Part shown: positions 1 through 5,410 of the stretch, piece by piece | Numbering within the stretch: position 1 is the stretch's first letter | Layout: each line of letters opens with the position of its first letter | DNA from: Candidatus Nanopelagicales bacterium | GTDB lineage: Bacteria; Actinomycetota; Actinomycetes; S36-B12 | Assembly (NCBI GenBank): GCA_018399515.1 | Contig: JAGYOB010000004.1 | Location: 1-5,410 of the forward strand | DNA: 5,410 nt | Reading direction: 5' to 3' | The notes under the pieces: generated by a model | Databases searched by the model: none | Told to the model about the DNA's origin: nothing | The model's input: the letters and a program-made list of their open reading frames with translations, nothing else | Position numbers and translations under genes: made by a program

Positions 1-243
1 GAGCATCTCGATAAAGCCGGGAAGGCCGGTGTCATCGGGGGATTGGTGTCCTTCTTCGCCGTCGGCTGCCCCGTCTGCAACAAACTGATCCTCATCGCGT
101 TGGGCACGACCGGGGCCGTGCAGTGGTTCGCCCCGATCCAGCCGATCCTGGCCGTCGCCGCGGTCGCCTTACTCGTCTGGGCCCTACGTCGGCGACTGCT
201 CAACGAGTCCAGCTGCGCTGTGCGCATCCCCACCGCGTCCTAG
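1..243 (+). CDS. Small integral membrane protein with intramembrane CPVC motif, 3' end only
   Basis: The reading frame is open from the first base, so the true start lies upstream of the window; 80 residues are visible. Two hydrophobic stretches are seen, about residues 9-34 and 43-63, followed by a basic RRR cluster and a short hydrophilic tail. Basic residues after the last segment suggest a cytoplasmic C-terminus. The first segment contains GCPVCNKL, with Cys23 and Cys26 spaced as a CxxC pair; a third cysteine (Cys72) lies in the tail. I recall similar short uncharacterised membrane proteins in actinobacteria with GCPVCNKL and a WFAP-type loop, but no established function. A CxxC in a membrane segment could mean thiol-disulfide exchange or metal binding; this is a guess. 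An in-frame TTG at 43 is not the start, because the frame is open and protein-like before it. The gene ends in the left arm of the palindrome at 241-299. Confidence 0.7.
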   Translation, partial: EHLDKAGKAGVIGGLVSFFAVGCPVCNKLILIALGTTGAVQWFAPIQPILAVAAVALLVWALRRRLLNESSCAVRIPTAS

Positions 244-299
244 CGCTTCTTCGGTTAGAAAGTGCCCGAATCGGGCCTGAGCTACCCGAAGAAGGGCTA
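241..299. terminator. Shared bidirectional terminator: 59-bp palindrome between convergent genes
   Basis: An imperfect palindrome is centred on base 270. Pairs run 241-244 with 296-299, 246-254 with 286-294 (CTTCTTCGG against CCGAAGAAG), 256-258 with 282-284, and an inner hairpin 264-268 with 272-276. Single mismatches fall at 245/295 and 255/285, with a looser bulge at 259-263/277-281. The outermost triplets are the TAG stop codons of the two convergent genes. No T-run follows on either strand, as is common for hairpin terminators in high-GC actinobacteria. It would fold in RNA from either direction. The termination role is inferred from position and structure. Confidence 0.75.
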
Positions 300-1322
300 G
301 ATCGTGATGACGGCGATCGCTGATTCGGCGAGCGAGCCCAGATACAGCGCCCCATCGTGTTCGCGGACTCCGGTGACGTAGTGGTACCCGGCATCCCGCG
401 CGAAGAGATTGCGCACAACGGTGCCGTCACCATCGATCCCCACCACCCACACGATCCGGTCGGCATCCGGTTGCAGCGAATCAGGCAGGGACCACACCGC
501 AGATCGCAGGACACCCGGTCGCGACAGGAGCGAATCGAGCAGCTTATTGCGCGTCGAGGGCATCGCCATCCAGAAGATCCCGTCGCTTCCCCGCGACATG
601 TTGTCGGGCATTCCCGGCATGTTCTCGATCACCACTCGCGACTTTCCCTCATCTGCACCGGTCAACTCGAGTCGACGCACCCGGTATCCCCCGGTCTCGG
701 CGACGAGCAGATAGGACTCATCAACTGCGAGCGCGACACCGTTGGCGAAATCCAAACCATCGAGCAGAACCTCGACGTCACCTGCTGCACCGCCCGCGCC
801 AGAAGGAGTCCACCGCAACAGGCGCCCCGATGAGGTGTGCTCCAGCAGATCACCCTTGAACTCGTCGATGCCGAATCGGCGTGAGGAATCGGTGAAGTAC
901 ACCCGCCCGTGGGAATCGATCGCGGCATTGTTCGTGAAACGGAATGCCTGACCGTCCAGACCCGTCACCAGGCTGGTCACCGCACCGGAGTCGGGATCCA
1001 CCCGCAGCAGTCCGCGGTCGGCATCGCAGACCACCAGCCAACCATCGGGATGGATCTCGATGCCCAACGGACGACCACCGGTGTCGGCGAGGAGCTCGAG
1101 GCGGCGACCATCGGCATCCAGGCGCAGGATGCGCCCATCGGCGGTGCCGGTGATCAACCGCCCCTCGGCGTCGACCGCGACATCCTCGGGCCCCGCCCCG
1201 GTCACCGGGATGAGGCGGATATCGGCAACCGGCTCGACCCGGGCGAAAGCCCCGGTCATGCCCTCATCCCGCGGCGGGGTCCAGGTCCGCGGTTGGAGTT
1301 TCGTCCGTCGTGTTCTCGCCAT
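297..1322 (-). CDS. SMP-30 / strictosidine-synthase-like six-bladed beta-propeller protein
   Basis: The 341-residue product matches the SMP-30/gluconolactonase and strictosidine-synthase-like superfamily, close in style to bacterial and APMAP-type members. Landmarks in order: GPEDVAVD (44-51), repeated DGR/DG blade turns (62-113), NNAAIDSHGRVYFTDSS (131-147, the most typical stretch), FANGVAL (192-198), MPGMPDNMSRGSDGIFWMAMPS (235-256) and a closing blade YVTGVREHDGALYLGSL (315-331). By eye, Glu46, Asn131/132, Asn194 and Asp240-Asn241 fall where related propeller hydrolases hold a catalytic calcium, so a lactonase or esterase role is plausible; the substrate is unknown. No signal peptide is seen; the N-terminus is basic and Pro-rich, so the protein is probably cytoplasmic. 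I chose ATG at 1322 because GAGAAGG lies about 12 bases upstream and the W-T-P-P leader is retained. A GTG at 1346 would add eight residues; ATG at 1259 would remove 21. Confidence 0.85.
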   Translation of the reverse strand: MARTRRTKLQPRTWTPPRDEGMTGAFARVEPVADIRLIPVTGAGPEDVAVDAEGRLITGTADGRILRLDADGRRLELLADTGGRPLGIEIHPDGWLVVCDADRGLLRVDPDSGAVTSLVTGLDGQAFRFTNNAAIDSHGRVYFTDSSRRFGIDEFKGDLLEHTSSGRLLRWTPSGAGGAAGDVEVLLDGLDFANGVALAVDESYLLVAETGGYRVRRLELTGADEGKSRVVIENMPGMPDNMSRGSDGIFWMAMPSTRNKLLDSLLSRPGVLRSAVWSLPDSLQPDADRIVWVVGIDGDGTVVRNLFARDAGYHYVTGVREHDGALYLGSLAESAIAVITI

Positions 1323-1334
1323 GTCCCGACCAAC

Positions 1335-1341
1335 CCTTCTC
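1335..1341 (-). promoter_or_regulatory. Ribosome binding site for the propeller protein gene
   Basis: On the minus strand GAGAAGG lies 12 bases before the ATG at 1322. The spacing is slightly long, but it is the best Shine-Dalgarno match near any candidate start. The GTG at 1346 lies upstream of this site, which argues against that start. Confidence 0.5.
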
Positions 1342-1373
1342 GACACCTGTTCGGCAACGACCTCACTGCCGTG

Positions 1374-1402
1374 AGCCTGGCACGACCGGCGTAGCCTGTC
1401 GA
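1374..1402 (-). promoter_or_regulatory. Candidate promoter for the propeller protein gene
   Basis: Reading the minus strand, TCGACA (1402-1397, one mismatch to TTGACA) is followed after 17 bases by CAGGCT (1379-1374, keeping the A at position 2 and T at position 6 of the -10 hexamer). Transcription would start near 1367 and give a leader of about 45 bases before the ATG at 1322. The -35 element sits on the same bases as the candidate -10 element of the divergent ABC gene. This is a match by eye only. Confidence 0.35.
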
Positions 1403-1404
1403 TA
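1392..1404 (+). promoter_or_regulatory. Candidate -10 element for leaderless transcription of the ABC ATPase gene
   Basis: TAGCCT (1392-1397) fits the actinobacterial TANNNT -10 pattern and ends exactly seven bases before the GTG start codon at 1405. That would place the transcript start on or beside the start codon. No purine-rich ribosome binding site occurs upstream, and an in-frame stop at 1372-1374 with no ATG or GTG between leaves GTG 1405 as the first normal start. I see no good -35 hexamer; GTGAGC (1371-1376) is weak and only 15 bases away. Confidence 0.4.
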
Positions 1405-2373
1405 GTGAGCGAGACAGCAGTTCTGGCCGAAGACGTCGATGTCGTCTACACCGGTCGCCAATCCACCAAACGCGCCCTCGATGGACTCAATCTGTCCATC
1501 GCTCCCGGTGCCGTGCACGCGATCCTCGGGCCGAATGGTGCCGGCAAGACGACGTTCATCAGGGTCGCCACGACCTTGTTGATCCCAACCTCCGGTCGGG
1601 TGTTCGTCCACGGTCTCGATGTCGTACGTCAGGCCGGCTCCGTACGCGACATCATCGGAGTGGCCGGGCAGTACGCCACCGTCGACGAATCACTCACCGG
1701 GCGGGAGAACCTGCTGCTCACCGGCACGCTGTACGGCCTGTCACGCGAGGAGCGAGCCGCGCGAGCAGTCGACCTGCTCGAACGATTCGATCTCGTCGAT
1801 GCCGCCGACCGAGCGACGAAAACGTATTCGGGAGGTATGCGCCGGAGGCTGGATCTGGCCGCATCTCTCACCGGCGACCCCCAGGTGCTCTTCCTCGACG
1901 AACCCACCACCGGTTTGGACGTGCGCACTCGCAACGCACTGTGGGAAGAAGTTCGTGCGATCGCCGACCGCGGTGTCACCATCGTGCTCACGACGCAGTA
2001 CCTCGAGGAGGCTGATGCTCTGGCCTCGCGCATCAGCATCATCGACGCCGGTCGCGTCGTCGTCGAAGGCACGCCGGCGGAACTGAAATCCACGGTGGGT
2101 GAAGAGATTCTCACCCTCAAACCGGTCGACAACCACCTCCTGGGCACCCTCGCCGAGGCTGTGGGCGGAGAGATCGTCGAGGGCACGGTGCGGGCCCGCA
2201 CCGCACGTCACGGTGTCACCAGCGTGCTCGAGACCGCTCTCGCTGTCGGCCCCCTGTCGTCCGTGACCACCACGACAGCGAGCCTCGATGATGTCTTCCT
2301 CGCTTACACCGGCCACATCGCCGAGGATGAGCAGCCACCTGCTCCGACGAGCCGATGGGGGCGACGCCGATGA
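1405..2373 (+). CDS. DrrA-family ABC exporter, ATP-binding subunit
   Basis: The 322-residue protein is the ATPase of an ABC-2 type exporter, using ATP hydrolysis at the cytoplasmic membrane face to drive efflux through the permease encoded next. All nucleotide-binding motifs are present: A-loop Tyr15, Walker A GPNGAGKTT (42-50), Q-loop Gln89, signature YSGGMRRR (141-148), Walker B VLFLDEP (161-167) with catalytic Glu166, and D-loop GLDVRTR (170-176). The switch position is Gln198 (TTQYLEEAD) instead of His, which I recall as usual in the DrrA (daunorubicin resistance) group. A C-terminal extension after about residue 225 ends in SLDDVFLAYTGH (293-304), also typical of DrrA. DrrA-type pairs export drugs or hydrophobic lipids; the cargo here cannot be told. 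The length fits the family. GTG at 1405 is the first usable start and appears leaderless. The gene overlaps the permease gene by four bases (ATGA). Confidence 0.93.
   Translation: MSETAVLAEDVDVVYTGRQSTKRALDGLNLSIAPGAVHAILGPNGAGKTTFIRVATTLLIPTSGRVFVHGLDVVRQAGSVRDIIGVAGQYATVDESLTGRENLLLTGTLYGLSREERAARAVDLLERFDLVDAADRATKTYSGGMRRRLDLAASLTGDPQVLFLDEPTTGLDVRTRNALWEEVRAIADRGVTIVLTTQYLEEADALASRISIIDAGRVVVEGTPAELKSTVGEEILTLKPVDNHLLGTLAEAVGGEIVEGTVRARTARHGVTSVLETALAVGPLSSVTTTTASLDDVFLAYTGHIAEDEQPPAPTSRWGRRR
2357..2361 (+). promoter_or_regulatory. Ribosome binding site deciding the permease start
   Basis: GGGGG lies eight bases before the ATG at 2370, inside the last codons of the ATPase gene. It supports ATG 2370 over the in-frame ATG at 2355, which lies just upstream of this G-run and would add only five residues. 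The site predicts translation coupled to termination of the ATPase gene. Confidence 0.5.
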
Positions 2374-3179
2374 GCACGATGACCAGACCAGCACGCACTG
2401 ATCGACCGTCTCGATCCCGGCGTTTCATCACCGACACGCTGGCACTCGCCGGCCGCAGTCTGGCTAAGTTCCGGCGCAATCCGCAGGCGATCGTGTTCAC
2501 GATCGTGCAGCCGGTGATGTTCGTTCTGCTTTTCCGATACGTATTCGGAGGCGCGATCCAAACACCACCGGGAGTCGATTACGTCAACCTGCTGATTCCA
2601 GGGATCGTGGTGCAAAACGCTCTGTTCTCCGCGGCCTCGGCCTCGGTGGCGATCAGCGACGATCTCGCCAGCGGGTTCACTGATCGATTGCGCAGCCTGC
2701 CGACCGCACGTTTGGCGCCGTTGACCGGGCGGGTGCTCGCCGACACCCTGCGCGCCGGGCTCCTCGTCATCGTGATCTTCCTCGTCGGTCTGCTCGTGGG
2801 CTTCCGGCCAGAGTGGGGCCCGGGATTGCTGGCCGCGTGGCTGCTGCTCATGCTCATCGCATTCGGTTTCGCCTGGATCGCCGTGGCGATCGGCGTCTCG
2901 GTCAAGTCACCCGAAGTGGCCCAGAGTGCAGGTTTCATCTGGATCTTCCCGCTCACCTTCGCCTCCAGCGTGTTCGTTCCCGTGTCGACGATGCCGGACT
3001 GGTTGGCCTGGTTCGCCACCATCAATCCGGTCACCCAGTTCGCCAACGCGACGCGCGGGCTCGTACTGCTCGGTGAAGTGGATTCCGCGATGGGCTGGAC
3101 GCTCCTGTGGGTTGTGATCTTCGCTGTCGTCGGCGGCTTCCTATCGATTCGTGGCTGGAACCGGATGACCCGCGCCTAG
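2370..3179 (+). CDS. DrrB-family ABC-2 type exporter permease
   Basis: This 269-residue membrane protein is the transmembrane partner of the preceding ATPase. About six hydrophobic segments are visible: 39-60, 72-95, 119-144, 150-178, 186-205 and 240-262. They follow a basic cytoplasmic N-terminus (RPARTDRPSRSRRF) and an amphipathic lead-in (about 22-38). The typical ABC-2 C-terminal signature NPVTQFANATRGL is at 219-231, and the polar stretch between segments 2 and 3 (SDDLASGFTDRLRSLPTAR, about 96-114) matches the cytoplasmic loop of this family. Length and topology fit DrrB. The start is ATG 2370, which shares ATGA with the ATPase stop and has a G-rich ribosome binding site eight bases upstream. 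The four-base overlap implies coupled translation and a matched subunit ratio. Two ATPase and two permease chains would be expected in the complex. No cargo-linked gene is in the window. Confidence 0.92.
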   Translation: MSTMTRPARTDRPSRSRRFITDTLALAGRSLAKFRRNPQAIVFTIVQPVMFVLLFRYVFGGAIQTPPGVDYVNLLIPGIVVQNALFSAASASVAISDDLASGFTDRLRSLPTARLAPLTGRVLADTLRAGLLVIVIFLVGLLVGFRPEWGPGLLAAWLLLMLIAFGFAWIAVAIGVSVKSPEVAQSAGFIWIFPLTFASSVFVPVSTMPDWLAWFATINPVTQFANATRGLVLLGEVDSAMGWTLLWVVIFAVVGGFLSIRGWNRMTRA

Positions 3180-3194
3180 GCGGCGTGACACGAT
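3165..3194 (+). promoter_or_regulatory. Weak candidate promoter for the ABC1-family gene
   Basis: ATGACC (3165-3170, four of six matches to TTGACA) and CACGAT (3189-3194, keeping A2 and T6 of the -10) are 18 bases apart. CACGAT ends seven bases before the ATG at 3202, the same spacing as at the ABC ATPase gene, so a leaderless start is possible. The hexamers are poor matches and read-through from the permease gene 22 bases upstream is an equal or better explanation. Confidence 0.2.
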
Positions 3195-3201
3195 CTAGGC
3201 C

Positions 3202-5172
3202 ATGTCCTCGACGGAACCCACACTGTGGGACTCGCTGGTGCTCATCGTCGTCGCGTTCGGCCTGCTGATCTTCGTCGGCTGGCTGTCGGGGCGGATCCTG
3301 GGCGTCAAGCGCGGCCTGGGTCGCGCGATCCTCGCCGGCATCGTCGGATTCCTTGCGGGACTCATCATCATCTCCGCGCAGTTCGGCGACAGCGAGGTCG
3401 AAGACCTCGATGATCTGTGGGCGTTGGGTGTCGGCTTCTTCGGCTACGTCCTGATCATCACCTTGCTGGCGAGCGTGGCCATCGATGCAATCATGCGTCC
3501 ACGAGCCACCCGCCGGAAATTGTCGATCCCCCATCCGCTTCGGACATTGCGTCTGCGGCTGTCCATTGTGCGCAGACTGCGCCAGATCGCACATGCCGCA
3601 CGCGTCAACGGCCTCATCGGTCGCGGGCTGCCCTCCACGACGAGCCTGGCCACCCCCGAGGGCGCACGGGCGCTGCGGATGACCCTGGAGGAATCCGGCG
3701 GAATCCTGGTGAAGTTCGGTCAGATCGCGTCGACCCGCGAGGACCTGCTGCCCCCGATTTTGACCGAGGAACTCGGTGCGCTGCGAAGCTCGGTATCGGG
3801 TCTACCCGTGGACCAGGTGCACAGCGTGATCGAAAGCGAACTCGGCGCACCGGTCAACGAGATCTTCGCGCAGTTCGACGATCAACCCCTGGCAGCCGCA
3901 TCCATCGGCGTCACCCACCGAGCACAACTGCGCGATGGACGCGAGGTGATCGTCAAGGTCCAACGACCAGGCATCGAATCCAGTGTGGAGCGCGATGGCA
4001 GCGTGCTGATCTGGGCGGCCAAGCAGTTGCAGCGACGATCCGAATCAGCCGCTCGACTGGGTCTGGCAGGGTTGGCCCGCGAACTGGTCTCGGGCATCAC
4101 CGAAGAGTTGGACTTCACCCGCGAACTAGCAAATAACGCCGCGATGCGCGCCAACGCCGGGGACTCAGCGACGGTCGAGATGCCCGAGATCTTCTCTGAT
4201 TACACCACCAAGCGGGTGCTGGTGATGGAGGCCGTAGCCGGGGTTCCGGTATCGGATCGAGCCGCTGTCGATGCCACCGGAGTTCCGCGCGATCAGTTGG
4301 CCTCGAATCTGATCGATTCCTTCCTCACCCAGGTACTCACCTCAGGCGTGTACCACGCCGATCCCCATCCTGGAAACGTGCTCATCGACACCCAGGGTCG
4401 CCTCTGGCTGATCGACTACGGCGCCGTCGGCCACCTCGATCCGATCACCCTGGAGGGACTGCAGCAGTTGGCGATGGGTTTCACCATGCGCGATCCATCG
4501 GTTCTGGCCCGAGGTGTGCGGCGACTGGCCGGACACGACGCGGACGACATCGATATCGCAGCGTTGGAATTCGACCTCGGCGGGGTGATCACCGATGTCT
4601 CCGGCGGTGGCTTCGACCCGGCATCCTTGTCCGAGGTCCTCAAGGTCTTGAACCGCCACGGTGTCAAAGCTCCCGAAGCGTTGACGGTCCTGGCCCGGGC
4701 TGCGTTGACCATCGACGGCACCCTGCGGATGCTCGATTCGGGTTTCCGCATGGGCCCGGCAGCATCCGAGCGCATGGGCAGCCTGGTGCTGCCCTCGACA
4801 CTGAACCCCCGCGATCAACTGATGACCGAACTCGTGCGGGCTCTGCCAGCACTGCGCTCGATGCCGCAACTGGGGGAGGACATCGCCCTGCAGGCGAGGT
4901 CCGGCCGCCTGACACTGCGGATCGATCGCTGGTACGGCGAAGACGGCCACCGTCTCGATCGGTGGATCTCCCAGATCCTGTTCACCGCGATCGGGGTCAT
5001 CGGGCTCATCGGATCGGCAATGGTGCTCATTGCCGCCGGCCTGGCCCCGAACGAGGGGGTTGCGACGTATCTGCGCATCATCGGTTTCGTCGGGATCATC
5101 GCCTCGACAGCCATGCAACTGCGCGTCGTGGCACGCATCCTGTCCCGCCGCGACCGCGATGACCCGTACTAG
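3202..5172 (+). CDS. ABC1/UbiB (AarF)-family atypical kinase with N- and C-terminal membrane segments
   Basis: The 656-residue protein belongs to the ABC1/ADCK/UbiB kinase-like family, whose members support isoprenoid quinone synthesis or membrane lipid homeostasis through ATPase rather than classical protein kinase activity. Family landmarks: KxGQ motif (KFGQ, 171-174), A-rich loop AAASIG (231-236), ATP-site Lys252 in VIVKVQRPG, ExD motif Glu302/Asp304, catalytic loop YHADPHPGN (384-392, Asp387, Asn392) and metal-binding DYG (405-407), a variant of DFG. Membrane segments flank this domain: three N-terminal (about 11-30, 41-60, 73-98) and two C-terminal (about 592-613, 623-645). Ordinary UbiB has only the C-terminal pair and is about 100 residues shorter. 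After the A-rich loop the usual GQVH is GVTH (236-239). ATG 3202 is the first possible start, since TAG at 3196-3198 closes the frame; no ribosome binding site is seen. Actinobacteria use menaquinone, so the substrate is uncertain. Confidence 0.93.
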   Translation: MSSTEPTLWDSLVLIVVAFGLLIFVGWLSGRILGVKRGLGRAILAGIVGFLAGLIIISAQFGDSEVEDLDDLWALGVGFFGYVLIITLLASVAIDAIMRPRATRRKLSIPHPLRTLRLRLSIVRRLRQIAHAARVNGLIGRGLPSTTSLATPEGARALRMTLEESGGILVKFGQIASTREDLLPPILTEELGALRSSVSGLPVDQVHSVIESELGAPVNEIFAQFDDQPLAAASIGVTHRAQLRDGREVIVKVQRPGIESSVERDGSVLIWAAKQLQRRSESAARLGLAGLARELVSGITEELDFTRELANNAAMRANAGDSATVEMPEIFSDYTTKRVLVMEAVAGVPVSDRAAVDATGVPRDQLASNLIDSFLTQVLTSGVYHADPHPGNVLIDTQGRLWLIDYGAVGHLDPITLEGLQQLAMGFTMRDPSVLARGVRRLAGHDADDIDIAALEFDLGGVITDVSGGGFDPASLSEVLKVLNRHGVKAPEALTVLARAALTIDGTLRMLDSGFRMGPAASERMGSLVLPSTLNPRDQLMTELVRALPALRSMPQLGEDIALQARSGRLTLRIDRWYGEDGHRLDRWISQILFTAIGVIGLIGSAMVLIAAGLAPNEGVATYLRIIGFVGIIASTAMQLRVVARILSRRDRDDPY

Positions 5173-5193
5173 CGCCATCCCTTTCCCGCACCG

Positions 5194-5220
5194 ATCACGA
5201 ACCGGTGTCCGGTTCGTCAT
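5194..5220. terminator. Hairpin terminator overlapping the end of the sigma factor gene
   Basis: A nine-base perfect inverted repeat (ACGAACCGG at 5197-5205 against CCGGTTCGT at 5209-5217) has a TGT loop at 5206-5208. One mismatch (5196/5218) and two more pairs (5194-5195 with 5219-5220) extend it to 27 bases. It begins 21 bases after the ABC1 stop and contains the stop codon and last codons of the convergent sigma factor gene. No T-run follows on either strand. It probably ends transcripts arriving from both sides. Confidence 0.65.
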
Positions 5221-5410
5221 GTGCCGCAATCGCCTGCCGCAGGCGACGTCGCGCGCGCGATAGCGCAGCCGAAGCTGCACCAACAGAGAGGTCCAGCACC
5301 GAGGCTATCTGCGCTTCACCCAAGCCTTCCCACGCCGCGAGCAGCAGCACCTCACGGTCGCGCGCGGAAAGCGTCCTCCATGCTTCACGCAGCACCAGGT
5401 CATCGGTGAC
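5195..5410 (-). CDS. RNA polymerase sigma factor, ECF type, C-terminal region 4 only
   Basis: The minus-strand frame is open to the window edge, so only the last 71 residues are seen. They match sigma-70 region 4, the helix-turn-helix that contacts the -35 promoter element: REAWRTLSARDREVLLLAAWEG (about 8-29), then helices GEAQIASVLDLSV (31-43) and GAASAALSRARRRLRQAI (44-61), ending in a short acidic tail DEPDTGS. The lack of further domains after region 4 suits a small ECF sigma factor. The recognition helix has AASAALSRARRRL, where ECF proteins commonly have a V-x-x-R/L-x-RAR pattern. An internal GTG at 5395 lies within region 4 and is not the true start. The rest of the protein, including region 2 and any anti-sigma gene, is outside the window. 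The gene converges on the ABC1 gene with 22 bases between stops, and its end forms part of the shared hairpin. Confidence 0.85.
   Translation of the reverse strand, partial: VTDDLVLREAWRTLSARDREVLLLAAWEGLGEAQIASVLDLSVGAASAALSRARRRLRQAIAAHDEPDTGS

Noticed and set aside
1344..1346. GTG as the start of the propeller protein gene
   Set aside because: It lies upstream of the best ribosome binding site (1335-1341), and the eight extra residues add nothing recognisable.
1362..1375. Short inverted repeat CTCAC-TGCC-GTGAG in the divergent promoter region as a repressor operator
   Set aside because: Five-base arms with no extension on either side are expected by chance in this composition, although the position over the minus-strand -10 and start is suggestive.
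909..1394. Plus-strand open frame across the start of the propeller protein gene
   Set aside because: The minus-strand product carries continuous propeller motifs through this stretch; the plus-strand translation is a featureless mirror of it.
2355..2357. ATG five codons upstream as the permease start
   Set aside because: The ATG at 2370 has the ATGA overlap and a G-run at suitable distance; the upstream ATG has no comparable site.
1741..2394. Open frame on the minus strand opposite the ABC ATPase gene
   Set aside because: It covers the Walker B and signature coding region of a definite gene and shows no domain of its own.
2635..2647. Short tandem repeat GGCCTC-GGCCTC in the permease gene
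   Set aside because: It is two copies of six bases encoding the small residues of a membrane segment and needs no other explanation.
4342..5283. Long open frame on the minus strand opposite the ABC1-family gene
   Set aside because: It lies opposite a gene with clear family motifs, its translation has low complexity rich in Arg, Asp, Gln and Gly with no recognisable domain, and such frames are expected opposite GC-rich codons.
1..5410. A new defence, mobile or biosynthetic system in the window
   Set aside because: Every gene belongs to, or resembles, a widespread actinobacterial family, composition looks even throughout, and there are no repeats, integrases, transposases or toxin-like small genes.

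Overview
The window reads as ordinary chromosomal DNA from a high-GC Gram-positive bacterium, most likely an actinomycete. Codon third positions are mostly G or C, GTG is used as a start codon, and terminators are hairpins without a T-run. Two genes seem to lack a ribosome binding site, as leaderless genes do. The closest matches by eye are actinobacterial: a DrrA/DrrB-type exporter, an ABC1 kinase with added membrane segments, a strictosidine-synthase-like propeller protein and a GCPVCNKL membrane protein. I cannot name a genus. I see no insertion sequence, tRNA, rRNA, CRISPR array, phage gene or plasmid function.

Layout from left to right: (1) the 3' end of a small integral membrane protein gene with an intramembrane CPVC motif (1-243, +); (2) a 59-bp palindrome (241-299) joining it to the convergent next gene, acting as a two-way terminator; (3) an SMP-30/strictosidine-synthase-like six-bladed propeller protein (297-1322, -); (4) an 82-bp divergent promoter region (1323-1404); (5) a translationally coupled ABC exporter pair, ATPase (1405-2373, +) and permease (2370-3179, +); (6) 22 bp later, an ABC1/UbiB-type kinase-like protein with three N-terminal and two C-terminal membrane segments (3202-5172, +); (7) a hairpin at 5194-5220 between that gene and the convergent, truncated 3' end of an ECF-type sigma factor gene (5195-5410, -). 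No gap between genes exceeds 85 bases.

The ATPase and permease clearly form one export complex, with unknown cargo. The ABC1 gene may be read through from them or have its own weak promoter. If co-transcribed, it links a membrane-lipid or quinone-related kinase-like protein to a lipid/drug-type exporter, but that functional link is inference. The flanking genes are on the opposite strand or end in terminators, so they look like separate units.

I did not find a clear new biological system. The points most worth a second look are the palindrome whose arms hold both stop codons, the altered A-rich loop and added membrane segments of the ABC1 protein, and the metal-site residues kept in the strictosidine-synthase-like protein.
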